From positions 434,001 through 498,000 of the forward strand of contig NZ_SZUU01000004.1 of assembly GCF_019583405.1 (NCBI RefSeq): a DNA stretch of 64,000 bases. The letters are read 5' to 3'. This document shows, in pieces, positions 44,251 through 53,222 of this stretch. The stretch's first letter is position 1. Each line of letters begins with the position of its first letter. The notes beneath the pieces were generated by a model. It was not told the DNA's origin. It ran no database searches and saw only the letters and a program-made list of their open reading frames with translations. The position numbers were made by a program, and so were the translations under genes. This stretch comes from Bacteroides fragilis. Lineage in GTDB: Bacteria; Bacteroidota; Bacteroidia; Bacteroidales; Bacteroidaceae.

Positions 44251-45864
44251 TTAGTATACGCTTGCCCCTTTAATTACGATTTTCTCCAGTAGTTCTTGCA
44301 TCTTTCCGATTACTGGTTCGGCTTCCAGCCCGTATTCGGCCGCCATCGTCCTCATCTGTGGAAAAGTGATCCATACGCTTCCGTTCTTGTCCTCCCAAAC
44401 GGAGATCTTCAGCGGCAGTTCGATCGAGATACTCGGGTTGTCCTGCATCAGTTTTGTGCCAACTTTCGGTGAACCGAAAACGATGACCTGGTTGGGGCGG
44501 AGTTGTAATCCCACTTCTTCGGCGTTTTTCCCGTGATCGAACTTGGCAAAGACGGGAACGCCCATCGTGTGGAGGGTCTGCTCGATGCGCGTCATGGTTT
44601 CGGGCACGCTGAACTGGCTTTCATAAGTATAGAGCAGGTTGTCGTTGGCTCCCGTACCCATCTTATCACTGTCGAAAGCGGCTGCGATACGGCGTCCCAG
44701 ATTTGTCAGGTCTACCCCCTCTTTATTGGCCAGTAGGGTAACGCACACTAGTTCCGAGGCGTCCGTAAATCGACTCAGGAAAGCCGAATGGCCCGATACG
44801 TTGCCTTTGATGTCCATCAGGCCGTTGTGGTTATAGAACTGCCATCCTGCCATGGCAGGTACTACCTTGCCGTTGGCCAGCCGGGTTGGCTTGTACACCA
44901 TGTCACGGTTTTCGGGCTTTTCGATCAATGCACTTCCCGCCAATCCGATGTCCCAGTGGCTCACATTCTCGGCTGATGCCCAGATGTCGGAGAATCCTTT
45001 CAGTGCCGTCGGGCTGACAGCCGGTGCGGCGACAAGGCGACCCTCTTTTTCCACATATCCGGTAGTCGTTTCCGAGGGATTGATGTAGTCTTTATCTTTT
45101 TTGAATGTCTGATGCACGTTGCCGGTGAGGGTCACGTCCTCCTGTTTTACTTTCGCCAGGTCTTCGCCGAAGAATGTCTGTTTCAGTCCCAGGTAGTCGA
45201 TCTGATACTTTTTCACAAAGTCGTGATACGGCATCTTGCCGGCCTTTTCGATGATAGAAGTCAGTAGCAGAAAGTTTGTGGCGCTCTGTTTCACGTCTGT
45301 CCCCGGTTCGAAGGTGAGCGGAATGGCGGCTACCGTTTCGATCAGTTGTTCCGGGCGATAATCGGCCGATACATCGAATCCCTTTTCATTACGATAGTCC
45401 GCAATGCCCGAACTGTGTTGCATCAACTGAAGGATACTGATCGGTTTCCAGTTTTCAGGTATATCTTTCAGGTACTTGCCGATCGGGGCGTTCAGGTCTA
45501 GTTTTCCTTTTTCGTAGAGCTGCATCACTGCCACGGCTGCATATCCTTGTGAGATGGGACCGATGGGCCAAAGATTCTTGGCAGCGGCAAGGTTTCCTTT
45601 TTCAAGGTCCGTCACTCCGTAGCCTGCTACACGCGGAATATAAGGTGCCTGTACGATGGCAAGTGTCATGCCCGGTATTCCCTGTTCTTCCATAAAATCG
45701 TAAATCATTTGGTCGATGGCTTTGCCTTGGTAGGCAACATGCACGTTTCCTCTGCCGGCTTGCGGTAGTTGGTTCTCATACTTCTTCATAATGGTTCCTC
45801 CGTTCTGTGCCGATATCGTTGCCGATGTCAGCAGTACGACTAAAATTAATAAATTCTTTTTCAT
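44251..45864 (-). CDS. Exported beta-lactamase-fold protein fused to DUF302, catalytic residues lost
   Basis: A 537-residue protein. After a signal peptide (MKKNLLILVVLLTSATISAQ), residues about 45-400 have the serine beta-lactamase/DD-peptidase fold (LMQHSSGIADYR, LTFEPGTD, GHSAFLSRF), and 415-510 are a DUF302 domain. The SxxK motif reads P103-I-S-Q106, and the YxN motif reads Q193-S-A195, so both catalytic motifs are gone. It should not act as a beta-lactamase. It may be a binding or structural protein. No operon partner is visible. Confidence 0.8.
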   Translation of the reverse strand: MKKNLLILVVLLTSATISAQNGGTIMKKYENQLPQAGRGNVHVAYQGKAIDQMIYDFMEEQGIPGMTLAIVQAPYIPRVAGYGVTDLEKGNLAAAKNLWPIGPISQGYAAVAVMQLYEKGKLDLNAPIGKYLKDIPENWKPISILQLMQHSSGIADYRNEKGFDVSADYRPEQLIETVAAIPLTFEPGTDVKQSATNFLLLTSIIEKAGKMPYHDFVKKYQIDYLGLKQTFFGEDLAKVKQEDVTLTGNVHQTFKKDKDYINPSETTTGYVEKEGRLVAAPAVSPTALKGFSDIWASAENVSHWDIGLAGSALIEKPENRDMVYKPTRLANGKVVPAMAGWQFYNHNGLMDIKGNVSGHSAFLSRFTDASELVCVTLLANKEGVDLTNLGRRIAAAFDSDKMGTGANDNLLYTYESQFSVPETMTRIEQTLHTMGVPVFAKFDHGKNAEEVGLQLRPNQVIVFGSPKVGTKLMQDNPSISIELPLKISVWEDKNGSVWITFPQMRTMAAEYGLEAEPVIGKMQELLEKIVIKGASVY

Positions 45865-46031
45865 AACGTTTTGGGTCTTCTTTTAGTTGTCTCAATCTGA
45901 TGTCGCAAAGATAGACGGCTTTCAGCTAACGGGAAATAGCGATATCACATGTTGAATAGGCGATTATTCCCGAATGCGAAAAAAACTCTCGATAGTTTCT
46001 GTCTAACGCCGTATAACATAGGTATTTAAAA

Positions 46032-46077
46032 AGAGAGAGGGGAGGTGTCGAAACTCGTATTCACCCTCCTCTCTCTC
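46032..46077 (-). terminator. Terminator of the carboxylase operon
   Basis: GAGAGAGGGGAGGTG and CACCCTCCTCTCTC pair with one offset; on the minus strand TTTTT follows. Confidence 0.75.
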
Positions 46078-46101
46078 ATGATTGCTTTATCCGCCAGCCG
46101 T

Positions 46102-47637
46102 TTACAGCGGCATGTTTCCGTGTTTCTTCGGCGGATTCGTCTGCATTTTGTTTTCCGTCATCTCCAATGCCTGTATCAGGCGTTTACGGGTCTGCTTCGG
46201 CAGGATGATCTCGTCGATGAATCCCAGTTCGGCAGCCTGGTACGGAGTGGCGAACTTCTCTTTGTAGGCATCCAGTTCTTTGGCTTTGGTCTCTGCGTCC
46301 GCCTTGCGGAACAGGATGTTTACGGCTCCCTCGGCACCCATCACGGCAATTTCCGCACTCGGGTAGGCAAAGTTCACGTCTGCTCCCGTCTGCTTGGAGT
46401 TCATCACGATGTAAGCGCCACCATAGGCCTTGCGGGTGATCACAGTCAGCTTGGGCACTGTGGCCTCGGCAAAGGCATACACTATTTTGGCACCGTGGCG
46501 GATGATGCCGTTGTTCTCCTGCGTATATCCCGGCAGGAAGCCCGGAACGTCTTCGAACGTAATCAGAGGAATGTTGAAACAGTCACAGAAGCGGATGAAA
46601 CGGCTTGCCTTGTCGCTGGCATCGATGTCGAGCACACCCGCCAGGTATGCCGGCTGGTTGGCCACGATACCTACCGAGCGTCCGGCTAAGCGGGCAAAAC
46701 CGATGATGATGTTCTTGGCAAAGTTCTGCATCACTTCAAAGAAGTAGCCTTCGTCAACAACCCGTTCGATGATCTCTTTCATATCATACGGTACGTTCGG
46801 GTCGGCGGGGACGATGCTGCCGAGTGATGCGTCTTCGCGGTTGATGTCATCGGTGCAGTTTTGTTTGCGCGTTTCGTCCATATTGTTTTGCGGGAGGAAG
46901 GATAGCAGTTCGCGGATCGACATCAGCAATTCTTCCTCGGTGTTTGCCATGAAATGCGTCACACCACTCTTGCTGCTGTGCGTCATGGCACCGCCCAGTT
47001 CTTCTTTGCTGACTTCTTCGTGGATCACCGTCTTTACCACATCCGGTCCGGTGACGAACATGTGGCTTTTCTCCTTCACCATAAAAATGAAATCCGTCAG
47101 TGCCGGAGAGTAGCAGGCACCTCCGGCGCATGGACCGAGGATAGCCGAAATCTGCGGAATCACGCCGCTTGCCATCGTGTTCTGGTAAAAGATGTCGGCA
47201 TAGCCCGACAGGCTTTCGATTCCTTCCTGGATACGTGCGCCGCCCGAGTCGTTCAGCGCGATGATAGGCGCGCCGTTCTTCAAAGCCAGTTGTTGTACCT
47301 TGACTATCTTCTTAGCATTCGATGCCGAGAGCGAACCGCCGTAAACGGTGAAGTCGTAAGCGTAGATAAACACTTGACGGCCGTCGATCTTTCCGTAACC
47401 CGACACCACACCATCGCCCGGAACCTTGTTACGGTCCATGCCATAGTTGGTGCAGCGGTGCACCATCAGTTTGTCGAGTTCCACAAATGTGCCCTTGTCC
47501 AGCAACATATCGATGCGTTCGCGGGCAGTCATCTTTCCGCTCGCATGTTGTATTTCAATTTTGGCAGCGCCTCCGCCTTGGGAAGCGATACGGTCACGCT
47601 CTTCGAACGTGGTATAGGCTTTATTTACTTCTTCCAT
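46102..47637 (-). CDS. Acyl-CoA carboxylase carboxyltransferase subunit (propionyl/methylmalonyl-CoA type)
   Basis: A 511-residue protein of the PccB/MmdA family with two crotonase-like halves. Visible motifs include GGGAAKIEIQHASGKMTARERI, ALNDSGGARIQEGI, GPCAGGACYSPALTDF and FEDVPGFLPG. It moves carboxyl from biotin to propionyl- or acetyl-CoA (or the reverse as methylmalonyl-CoA decarboxylase alpha). The biotin carrier and biotin carboxylase lie immediately upstream on the same strand, so the three form one complex. The exact acyl-CoA cannot be told from sequence. Confidence 0.9.
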   Translation of the reverse strand: MEEVNKAYTTFEERDRIASQGGGAAKIEIQHASGKMTARERIDMLLDKGTFVELDKLMVHRCTNYGMDRNKVPGDGVVSGYGKIDGRQVFIYAYDFTVYGGSLSASNAKKIVKVQQLALKNGAPIIALNDSGGARIQEGIESLSGYADIFYQNTMASGVIPQISAILGPCAGGACYSPALTDFIFMVKEKSHMFVTGPDVVKTVIHEEVSKEELGGAMTHSSKSGVTHFMANTEEELLMSIRELLSFLPQNNMDETRKQNCTDDINREDASLGSIVPADPNVPYDMKEIIERVVDEGYFFEVMQNFAKNIIIGFARLAGRSVGIVANQPAYLAGVLDIDASDKASRFIRFCDCFNIPLITFEDVPGFLPGYTQENNGIIRHGAKIVYAFAEATVPKLTVITRKAYGGAYIVMNSKQTGADVNFAYPSAEIAVMGAEGAVNILFRKADAETKAKELDAYKEKFATPYQAAELGFIDEIILPKQTRKRLIQALEMTENKMQTNPPKKHGNMPL

Positions 47638-47654
47638 TGTCTTTCTATTATTCG

Positions 47655-48155
47655 TTATTCTAACGTTATCAGCGTCTGGTCTCCGGTGATATTATCACCT
47701 TCCTGTACCAGAATCTCTTTAATCCGGCAGTCCGAAGTCACCTTGTAGTTACTCTGCATCTTCATCGCTTCGATGACAATGACAGTTTCTCCGGCTTTCA
47801 TCTCCTGTCCTGCGCTGACGGGAATTTTCACTACCTTGCCCGGCATGGGCGAAATGATGCGGTCGTTCTGTATTTCTTCACCTTTCTTGCGCATCCGCAG
47901 ATATTTTGCCTGACTGTCCACAATCTCGACGTTGAAACTACTGTAGTGTGTATTCACTTTGTAACTCTTTCCGTTCTCTTTGCGAATCAGTTGGGCGTTG
48001 GAGCTTCGCCCATCCATCAGGATGTTGCAATTCCCGTTCTCTGCCATGACAACGTCCGCTTCGAACGTTTTTCCGTCGATGGTGAGTACCACTTTGTTAT
48101 CTTCTTTGCTGACCAGTTCTATCTCGGCCACGCGATTTCCTATATGTATTTCCAT
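47655..48155 (-). CDS. Biotin carboxyl carrier protein
   Basis: A 166-residue carrier. The biotinylation motif EAMKM has Lys132 in the usual position 35 residues from the C terminus, inside a lipoyl-like domain (GKVVKIPVSAGQEMKAGETV). The N-terminal half (MEIHIGNRVAEIELVSKEDNK) is a beta-rich region of unknown role. It is 17 bases upstream of the carboxyltransferase gene. Confidence 0.92.
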   Translation of the reverse strand: MEIHIGNRVAEIELVSKEDNKVVLTIDGKTFEADVVMAENGNCNILMDGRSSNAQLIRKENGKSYKVNTHYSSFNVEIVDSQAKYLRMRKKGEEIQNDRIISPMPGKVVKIPVSAGQEMKAGETVIVIEAMKMQSNYKVTSDCRIKEILVQEGDNITGDQTLITLE

Positions 48156-48161
48156 ACTCTT

Positions 48162-49676
48162 CTATATTCTTAATACCCCTTTGTGCAATCCGAATTCTTT
48201 CCATTTGCTGATCGGGCGGTTGTCCGCAGCCAGTCCGCTGTTATTCTCCTCCAGGTTCATCAGGTAATCCATGTAAGCGGCAATCAGTGCGATGTTCTCT
48301 GCACGTTCGCTGGTACGGGTGATGCAGTGTTGGAGCACTTCTCCGTTTTTGCTGATGAATCCCGTATCGTAATGTCCTTCCACAAAGTCGGGAGTATCCA
48401 TGATGGCGCGCAGGTAACTGATGTTGTTCTTTACTCCTGTCAGTTTATATTCGTGAAGCACACGGCGCATCCGTTCGATGGCGTATTCGCGTGTGGTTGC
48501 CCATACAATCAGTTTGCCGATCATTGGGTCATAATAGATCGGGATCTCGTAACCTTCGTATACATAGCTGTCGATGCGCACCCCGATGCCGTTTGGCTCC
48601 GTAATCTGTTTGATGACACCCGGGCTGGGCATGAAGTTCATTTCCGTATCTTCTGCACAGATGCGGCATTCGATGGCGTGCCCCCGTTGCTGGATGTCCT
48701 CCTGTCTCAGTTGCAGCACCTGTCCATCGGCTACCTTAATTTGTTCTTTTACCAGATCTACGCCGACTACTTCTTCTGTGATGGGATGTTCCACTTGCAG
48801 GCGGGTGTTCATCTCCAGAAAGTAATAATTGCGGTGCTTGTCCACCAGGAATTCAATGGTTCCTGCGCCGATGTAGTTCACGGCCTTGGCAGCGGCTACT
48901 GCCTTTTCGCCCATATCCCGGCGTAGTTCAGGAGTGACGAACACCGAAGGGCTCTCTTCCACAATCTTCTGGTTGCGGCGTTGCACCGAACATTCACGTT
49001 CGCACAGATGAATCACGTTTCCATGCTTGTCGCCCAGAATCTGGAACTCGATGTGATGGGGTTCTTCCACAAACTTCTCCAGATAGACCGTGTCGTCTCC
49101 GAACGAGGAAAGCGATTCGCTCTTGGCTGTTGTATAGGCTTCGGCCACTTCGTCTGCATGATGAATCAGTCGCATTCCTTTTCCGCCACCGCCCATCGAG
49201 GCTTTCAGCATTACCGGATAGCCGATTTGGTTGCAGAGTTCTACTGCTTCCTCAACACTCTTCAGGTTGTCTTGAGTGCCCGGAACTACCGGTACCCCGG
49301 CTTCTATCATCTTGATACGTGCCGAGATTTTATCTCCCATCGCCTCCATGGTTTCCGGGTCCGGACCGATGAAGATGATCCTCTCTTCACGGCAACGACG
49401 GGCAAAGGTTGCATTTTCGGACAAGAACCCGTATCCCGGGTGGATGGCGTCTGCGCGGCACGACTTTGCCACTTCGATAATCTTTTCTATATTCAGATAA
49501 CTTTCTTTCGATGCTGCCGGACCGATGCAGTAAGCTTCATCGGCATAGAGCACATGTTTCGCTGTTCGGTCCGCTTCCGAGAAAACGGCAATGCTCGTTA
49601 TTTCCATCTCCCGGCAGGAGCGCATCACTCTCACGGCTATTTCGCCGCGGTTGGCGACTAAGATTCTTTTAATCAT
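48162..49676 (-). CDS. accC: Biotin carboxylase subunit
   Basis: A 504-residue ATP-grasp enzyme that carboxylates biotin. The start MIKRILVANRGEIAVRVMRS is the family's canonical one, so this ATG is taken rather than the one two codons upstream. Visible motifs are HPGYGFLSENA, MLKASMGGGGKGMR (ATP loop), and FLEMNTRLQVEHPITE (metal and catalytic Arg region). It is the first gene of the carboxylase operon, controlled by the B12 riboswitch upstream. Symbol used as a family name. Confidence 0.92.
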   Translation of the reverse strand: MIKRILVANRGEIAVRVMRSCREMEITSIAVFSEADRTAKHVLYADEAYCIGPAASKESYLNIEKIIEVAKSCRADAIHPGYGFLSENATFARRCREERIIFIGPDPETMEAMGDKISARIKMIEAGVPVVPGTQDNLKSVEEAVELCNQIGYPVMLKASMGGGGKGMRLIHHADEVAEAYTTAKSESLSSFGDDTVYLEKFVEEPHHIEFQILGDKHGNVIHLCERECSVQRRNQKIVEESPSVFVTPELRRDMGEKAVAAAKAVNYIGAGTIEFLVDKHRNYYFLEMNTRLQVEHPITEEVVGVDLVKEQIKVADGQVLQLRQEDIQQRGHAIECRICAEDTEMNFMPSPGVIKQITEPNGIGVRIDSYVYEGYEIPIYYDPMIGKLIVWATTREYAIERMRRVLHEYKLTGVKNNISYLRAIMDTPDFVEGHYDTGFISKNGEVLQHCITRTSERAENIALIAAYMDYLMNLEENNSGLAADNRPISKWKEFGLHKGVLRI

Positions 49677-49819
49677 ACTCATTTCTCAATTAAATGCATA
49701 CACATATTTGTGCTTTTCCACCCTGCGGACATACATCCACCCGGTGAAAACACAGTATTTCTACGATTTGGGGCTTAACAACGATGCTCTCTTTCCTAAC
49801 CCACGAGGAGAGAATGCTC

Positions 49820-50025
49820 TTATTCATGAATGGCAGGTCTTCTGACTGACTCTACATCTTACCGGACCTTCCCGACAGAGTTTGCTTTTTCTGTCAGTGG
49901 TACGAAATTGGCTGATTGATAAGATGCTATACAGAGTTTCACAGCAGCGGGACTGTCCGGGATTTACACCCGATTCCCTTTTAATCTTCATCCGTTGACC
50001 ACGGATTCCGAACCAATTCGGCGAC
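49820..50025 (-). promoter_or_regulatory. Cobalamin (B12) riboswitch upstream of the carboxylase operon
   Basis: On the minus strand, from 5' to 3': GGTTCGGAATCC, then the core GGGAATCGGGTGTAAATCCC, then GACAGTCCCGCTGCTGTGA, then, after a variable arm, the B12 box AGTCAGAAGACCTGCC at 49832-49847. This is the conserved order of the cobalamin riboswitch. It lies about 145 bases before the biotin carboxylase start. High B12 would normally turn the operon off. An antisense reading frame crosses it but is not real. Confidence 0.9.
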
Positions 50026-50026
50026 A

Positions 50027-50034
50027 AATATAGA
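50027..50034 (-). promoter_or_regulatory. Bacteroides -7 element for the riboswitch transcript
   Basis: TATATTTG on the minus strand fits TAnnTTTG directly upstream of the riboswitch. Confidence 0.55.
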
Positions 50035-50209
50035 GAAATATTGAATAAGATGGATACTTTTTGCACGAAAAGTTCGGTTTTGTGCAATTCCTTTATAGCT
50101 TTTTCAAAATAAATGTCATATAGACGGAACACAAACGGACTGCCAATTGTTCTTTGAGTACAATAAACGAGCATAAAACGGAATGAAGTACTAACGAAAT
50201 ATACATACT

Positions 50210-52474
50210 ATGTCACATTTGCCTACCTTGATTGCTGACCTTGCCCTAATACTGATGTCCGCAAGTATCATTACTCTTTTATTTAAATGGCTGAAGCAGC
50301 CTCTGGTTCTGGGATATATCGTTGCCGGATTGCTGGCCGGGCCTTATGTCCGTATCTTCCCGACTGTTGGCGATATGGAGAACATCAATACCTGGGCTGA
50401 GATAGGAGTTGTCTTTTTGCTTTTTGCTCTCGGACTCGAATTTAGCTTTAAAAAATTGATGAATGTCGGATCGGCAGCGTTTATTACGGCAACAACCGAA
50501 GTGATCAGTATGTTACTGATCGGTTTTATGGTAGGACATCTGTTGGGGTGGAGTACGATGAACTCTGTGTTTCTGGGTGGGATGCTGTCCATGTCGTCTA
50601 CCACGATTATTATTAAGGCTTTTGATGATCTTGGTTTACGCAGCCAACGGTTTACAGGCATTGTATTCGGAACCTTGGTGGTCGAAGACCTGATCGCTAT
50701 CCTGATGATGGTCATCCTTTCTACTATGGCAGTGAGCAAAGAGTTTGTGGGTGAAGAACTCTTGATGAGTGTCCTGAAAGTTGCTTTTTTCCTGATTTTG
50801 TGGTTTCTGGTCGGTATATTCATCCTTCCGTTCTTCTTGAAAAAAGCAAAGCGGTTGATGAATAATGAAACTCTGTTGATTGTCTCTCTCGGGCTTTGCC
50901 TGGCAATGGTCGTGCTGGCTACCCGTACCGGTTTTTCGGCTGCGCTGGGTGCTTTCATTATGGGATCTATTCTTGCTGAGACGGTTGAGGCCGAACATAT
51001 AGAACACATCATACAGCCGGTGAAAGATCTTTTCGGAGCTATTTTCTTTGTATCTGTCGGTATGCTGGTCAATCCGTCTGTTCTGCTTCAGTATGCCTGG
51101 CCGGTGGTTATCATTACATTGGTGACTCTTGTGGGTAAATCGATTTTCTCTTCATTGGGAGTCTTGTTATCCGGCGAACCTCTGAAGGTCTCCGTCAAGT
51201 CCGGGTTTAGTCTGGCCCAGATAGGAGAATTTGCTTTTATTATCGCAGGATTGGGAGCCTCACTCAAGGTGCTGGACCCGTTTGTTCCTCCGATTATCGT
51301 TGCGGTATCCGTTATCACTACCTTTACCACTCCCTATTTTATCCGGTTGGCAAATCCGTTTTCCGAATGGCTTTATAAAGTACTTCCCCCTCAGACCCGT
51401 GAATTTCTGGACCGCTATGCTTCCGGCAAGAAGACTGTCAATCATGACAGTGACTGGAAACGGTTACTGAAAACGATTGTCGGGAGAGTGATTATTTACA
51501 GTGTCCTCCTTACTGCTATTTGGCTGTTGTCCGTTCAGACCGTATACCCGACGATAAACGGAATGTTTGATTCTCCGGGACGGTGGCTGAGTGTAGTGAT
51601 GTGCCTGCTCACCCTTTTGCTGATGACTCCTTTTTTGTGGGCTCTTGTTTCAGATAAGTATAATTCTCCGGACGTATTTCTGAAGTTGTGGAATGACGAC
51701 AATTACAATCACGGGAGGCTGGTAGCGTTGATTCTGTTCCGTGTCTCGGTAGCCGTTTTTTTCATAGCGGGAGTCGTCATCAGTTATTTTAGTCTCAATT
51801 ACGGGATAGGTATTGTCATAGCTGTTGCCGTGTTGGGACTGATACTTCTTCTCAGGGAGAACCTCACTCAATATTCGCATTTGGAGAACCACTTCCTGAC
51901 CAATCTGAACGGAAGGGAGGAGGCAGCCCGGAATCGCTATCCGCTGAAGAGTCGTTTCAACAATGAGTTTAGTGATAAAGATATCGAGTTGACCTCCGTT
52001 TGGGTATCTCCTTATTCATCTTATATAGGGAGGTCGTTAGGGGAACTTCCTTTCAGGCGTGAGTTTGGTGTCAATGTAGTGGGGATTGTCAGGGGAGAAC
52101 GGAGGATATACATTCCGCAAAGCGACGAGTGCATTTATCCGCAGGATAAGTTGATCGTGGTCGGTACAGACGGCCAGTTACAGAAATTTCGTTCGGAACT
52201 CGATATCCGGCAGGATTTTCCGGACGAAAAGCATGTGCGGCAAGAGGTGACGCTTCACTCTTTCACGGTAGATGAAGAATCTCCGCTCCTGAATAAAAGT
52301 ATTGCCCAGTCCCGGTTGGTGGAACAGTATGATAGTCTTATCGTTGCCATTGAACGGGAGGACGTGTTGATTTCCATGAATCAAAGTACGGTTTTCCGTT
52401 TGGGGGACCTGGTATGGATAGTGGGTGACAGGGAGAAGATCAGACAGCTCCTGATGCGGAAAAAGCATGTGTAA
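50210..52474 (+). CDS. CPA2-family cation:proton antiporter with two RCK_C-like domains
   Basis: A 754-residue protein. Residues 1-390 have about 12 transmembrane segments of the KefB/NhaS type (LGYIVAGLLAGPYVR, GTLVVEDLIAILMMV, LAQIGEFAFIIAGLGASLK). A further membrane region follows at 430-550. The cytoplasmic part has two tandem TrkA_C/RCK_C-like modules (about 590-665 and 670-750) without a NAD-binding TrkA_N domain between. It exchanges K+ or Na+ for H+. It is divergent from the riboswitch and carboxylase operon. Confidence 0.9.
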   Translation: MSHLPTLIADLALILMSASIITLLFKWLKQPLVLGYIVAGLLAGPYVRIFPTVGDMENINTWAEIGVVFLLFALGLEFSFKKLMNVGSAAFITATTEVISMLLIGFMVGHLLGWSTMNSVFLGGMLSMSSTTIIIKAFDDLGLRSQRFTGIVFGTLVVEDLIAILMMVILSTMAVSKEFVGEELLMSVLKVAFFLILWFLVGIFILPFFLKKAKRLMNNETLLIVSLGLCLAMVVLATRTGFSAALGAFIMGSILAETVEAEHIEHIIQPVKDLFGAIFFVSVGMLVNPSVLLQYAWPVVIITLVTLVGKSIFSSLGVLLSGEPLKVSVKSGFSLAQIGEFAFIIAGLGASLKVLDPFVPPIIVAVSVITTFTTPYFIRLANPFSEWLYKVLPPQTREFLDRYASGKKTVNHDSDWKRLLKTIVGRVIIYSVLLTAIWLLSVQTVYPTINGMFDSPGRWLSVVMCLLTLLLMTPFLWALVSDKYNSPDVFLKLWNDDNYNHGRLVALILFRVSVAVFFIAGVVISYFSLNYGIGIVIAVAVLGLILLLRENLTQYSHLENHFLTNLNGREEAARNRYPLKSRFNNEFSDKDIELTSVWVSPYSSYIGRSLGELPFRREFGVNVVGIVRGERRIYIPQSDECIYPQDKLIVVGTDGQLQKFRSELDIRQDFPDEKHVRQEVTLHSFTVDEESPLLNKSIAQSRLVEQYDSLIVAIEREDVLISMNQSTVFRLGDLVWIVGDREKIRQLLMRKKHV

Positions 52475-53222
52475 ATAAAGACGGGAGGAAACAAAAACAG
52501 CTTAGATAAAAATTTTCATTTTGACAGATACACAGCGAACTGTCATTTTGTATTTTTAATACGGGCTGTATTCGTTTCTTTCCGGGCTTCTTTGCGATTG
52601 CTCCCGAAAAAGCTGTTATTTTACCATCAGTCAAAATTAAAATGATGTGATCTTGGCTTTTTATCTGATATTATGGATTGATAATCTTTCGGTATAAGAA
52701 CATTCTGTTGATGTAACTCAACTCTGTTCTCTAAAATGATAGTTACTAAATGCTCCCTCTGAGGTCTCTGATAACTTCAGAAAGCATGCATTTTACCTCT
52801 TCTTTTGCTTTATTAATTTCTTCCGGACAAAAGACTAACTTCTTCTGAAGAAAAGACTAACTTCTTACCGGGAAAACATTAACTTCTTTTTCGGAAAGAG
52901 TTAAGTCTTTTGGTACGTAAAATAGTATATTTACTCAATATGATACAAATTTCTGTATGTAAATGTCATATCTATGCGTTGTATCCTTCTATTATATAAG
53001 TTTTGAATAGAGGGTGTGTTATTAAAAAGAGATAAATAATTTCTTTCTGATCTTAAAATAGAAAGATCTGCGTCTATTTGTGTTTGGATGATTGAAGTCT
53101 TTCTTTTCTATGAAAAGTTAGTAGATATTATAATATTATTATTAAATGTAAAAGTTGAGATACCGTTTGTTGATTTCTGTTTTCATTGGCTATATTTGCG
53201 TATATCTAAAATATAAAATACT
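52475..53222. other. Long intergenic region with an imperfect tandem repeat
   Basis: No supported gene in 748 bases. Four units of about 22 bases lie at 52824-52913, with core AAAGACTAACTTC in units 1 and 2 and weaker matches in units 3 and 4. The downstream promoter is at 53166-53198. The rest is AT-rich and I see nothing else. Confidence 0.5.
53166..53198 (+). promoter_or_regulatory. Bacteroides-type promoter of the TlpA-like gene
   Basis: TTTG at 53166-53169, a 21-base spacer, then TATATTTG at 53191-53198 is a full TTTG-N19-21-TAnnTTTG match, 25 bases before the ATG. Confidence 0.75.

Noticed and set aside
46954..47748. A 264-residue open frame antisense to the carboxylase genes
   Set aside because: A shadow of two highly conserved genes, with no domain of its own.
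49824..50174. A 116-residue minus-strand open frame
   Set aside because: It lies over the cobalamin riboswitch, so the conserved sequence is explained by RNA structure.
52824..52913. Possible CRISPR array
   Set aside because: Units are only about 22 bases, degenerate and directly adjacent, without spacers or cas genes.
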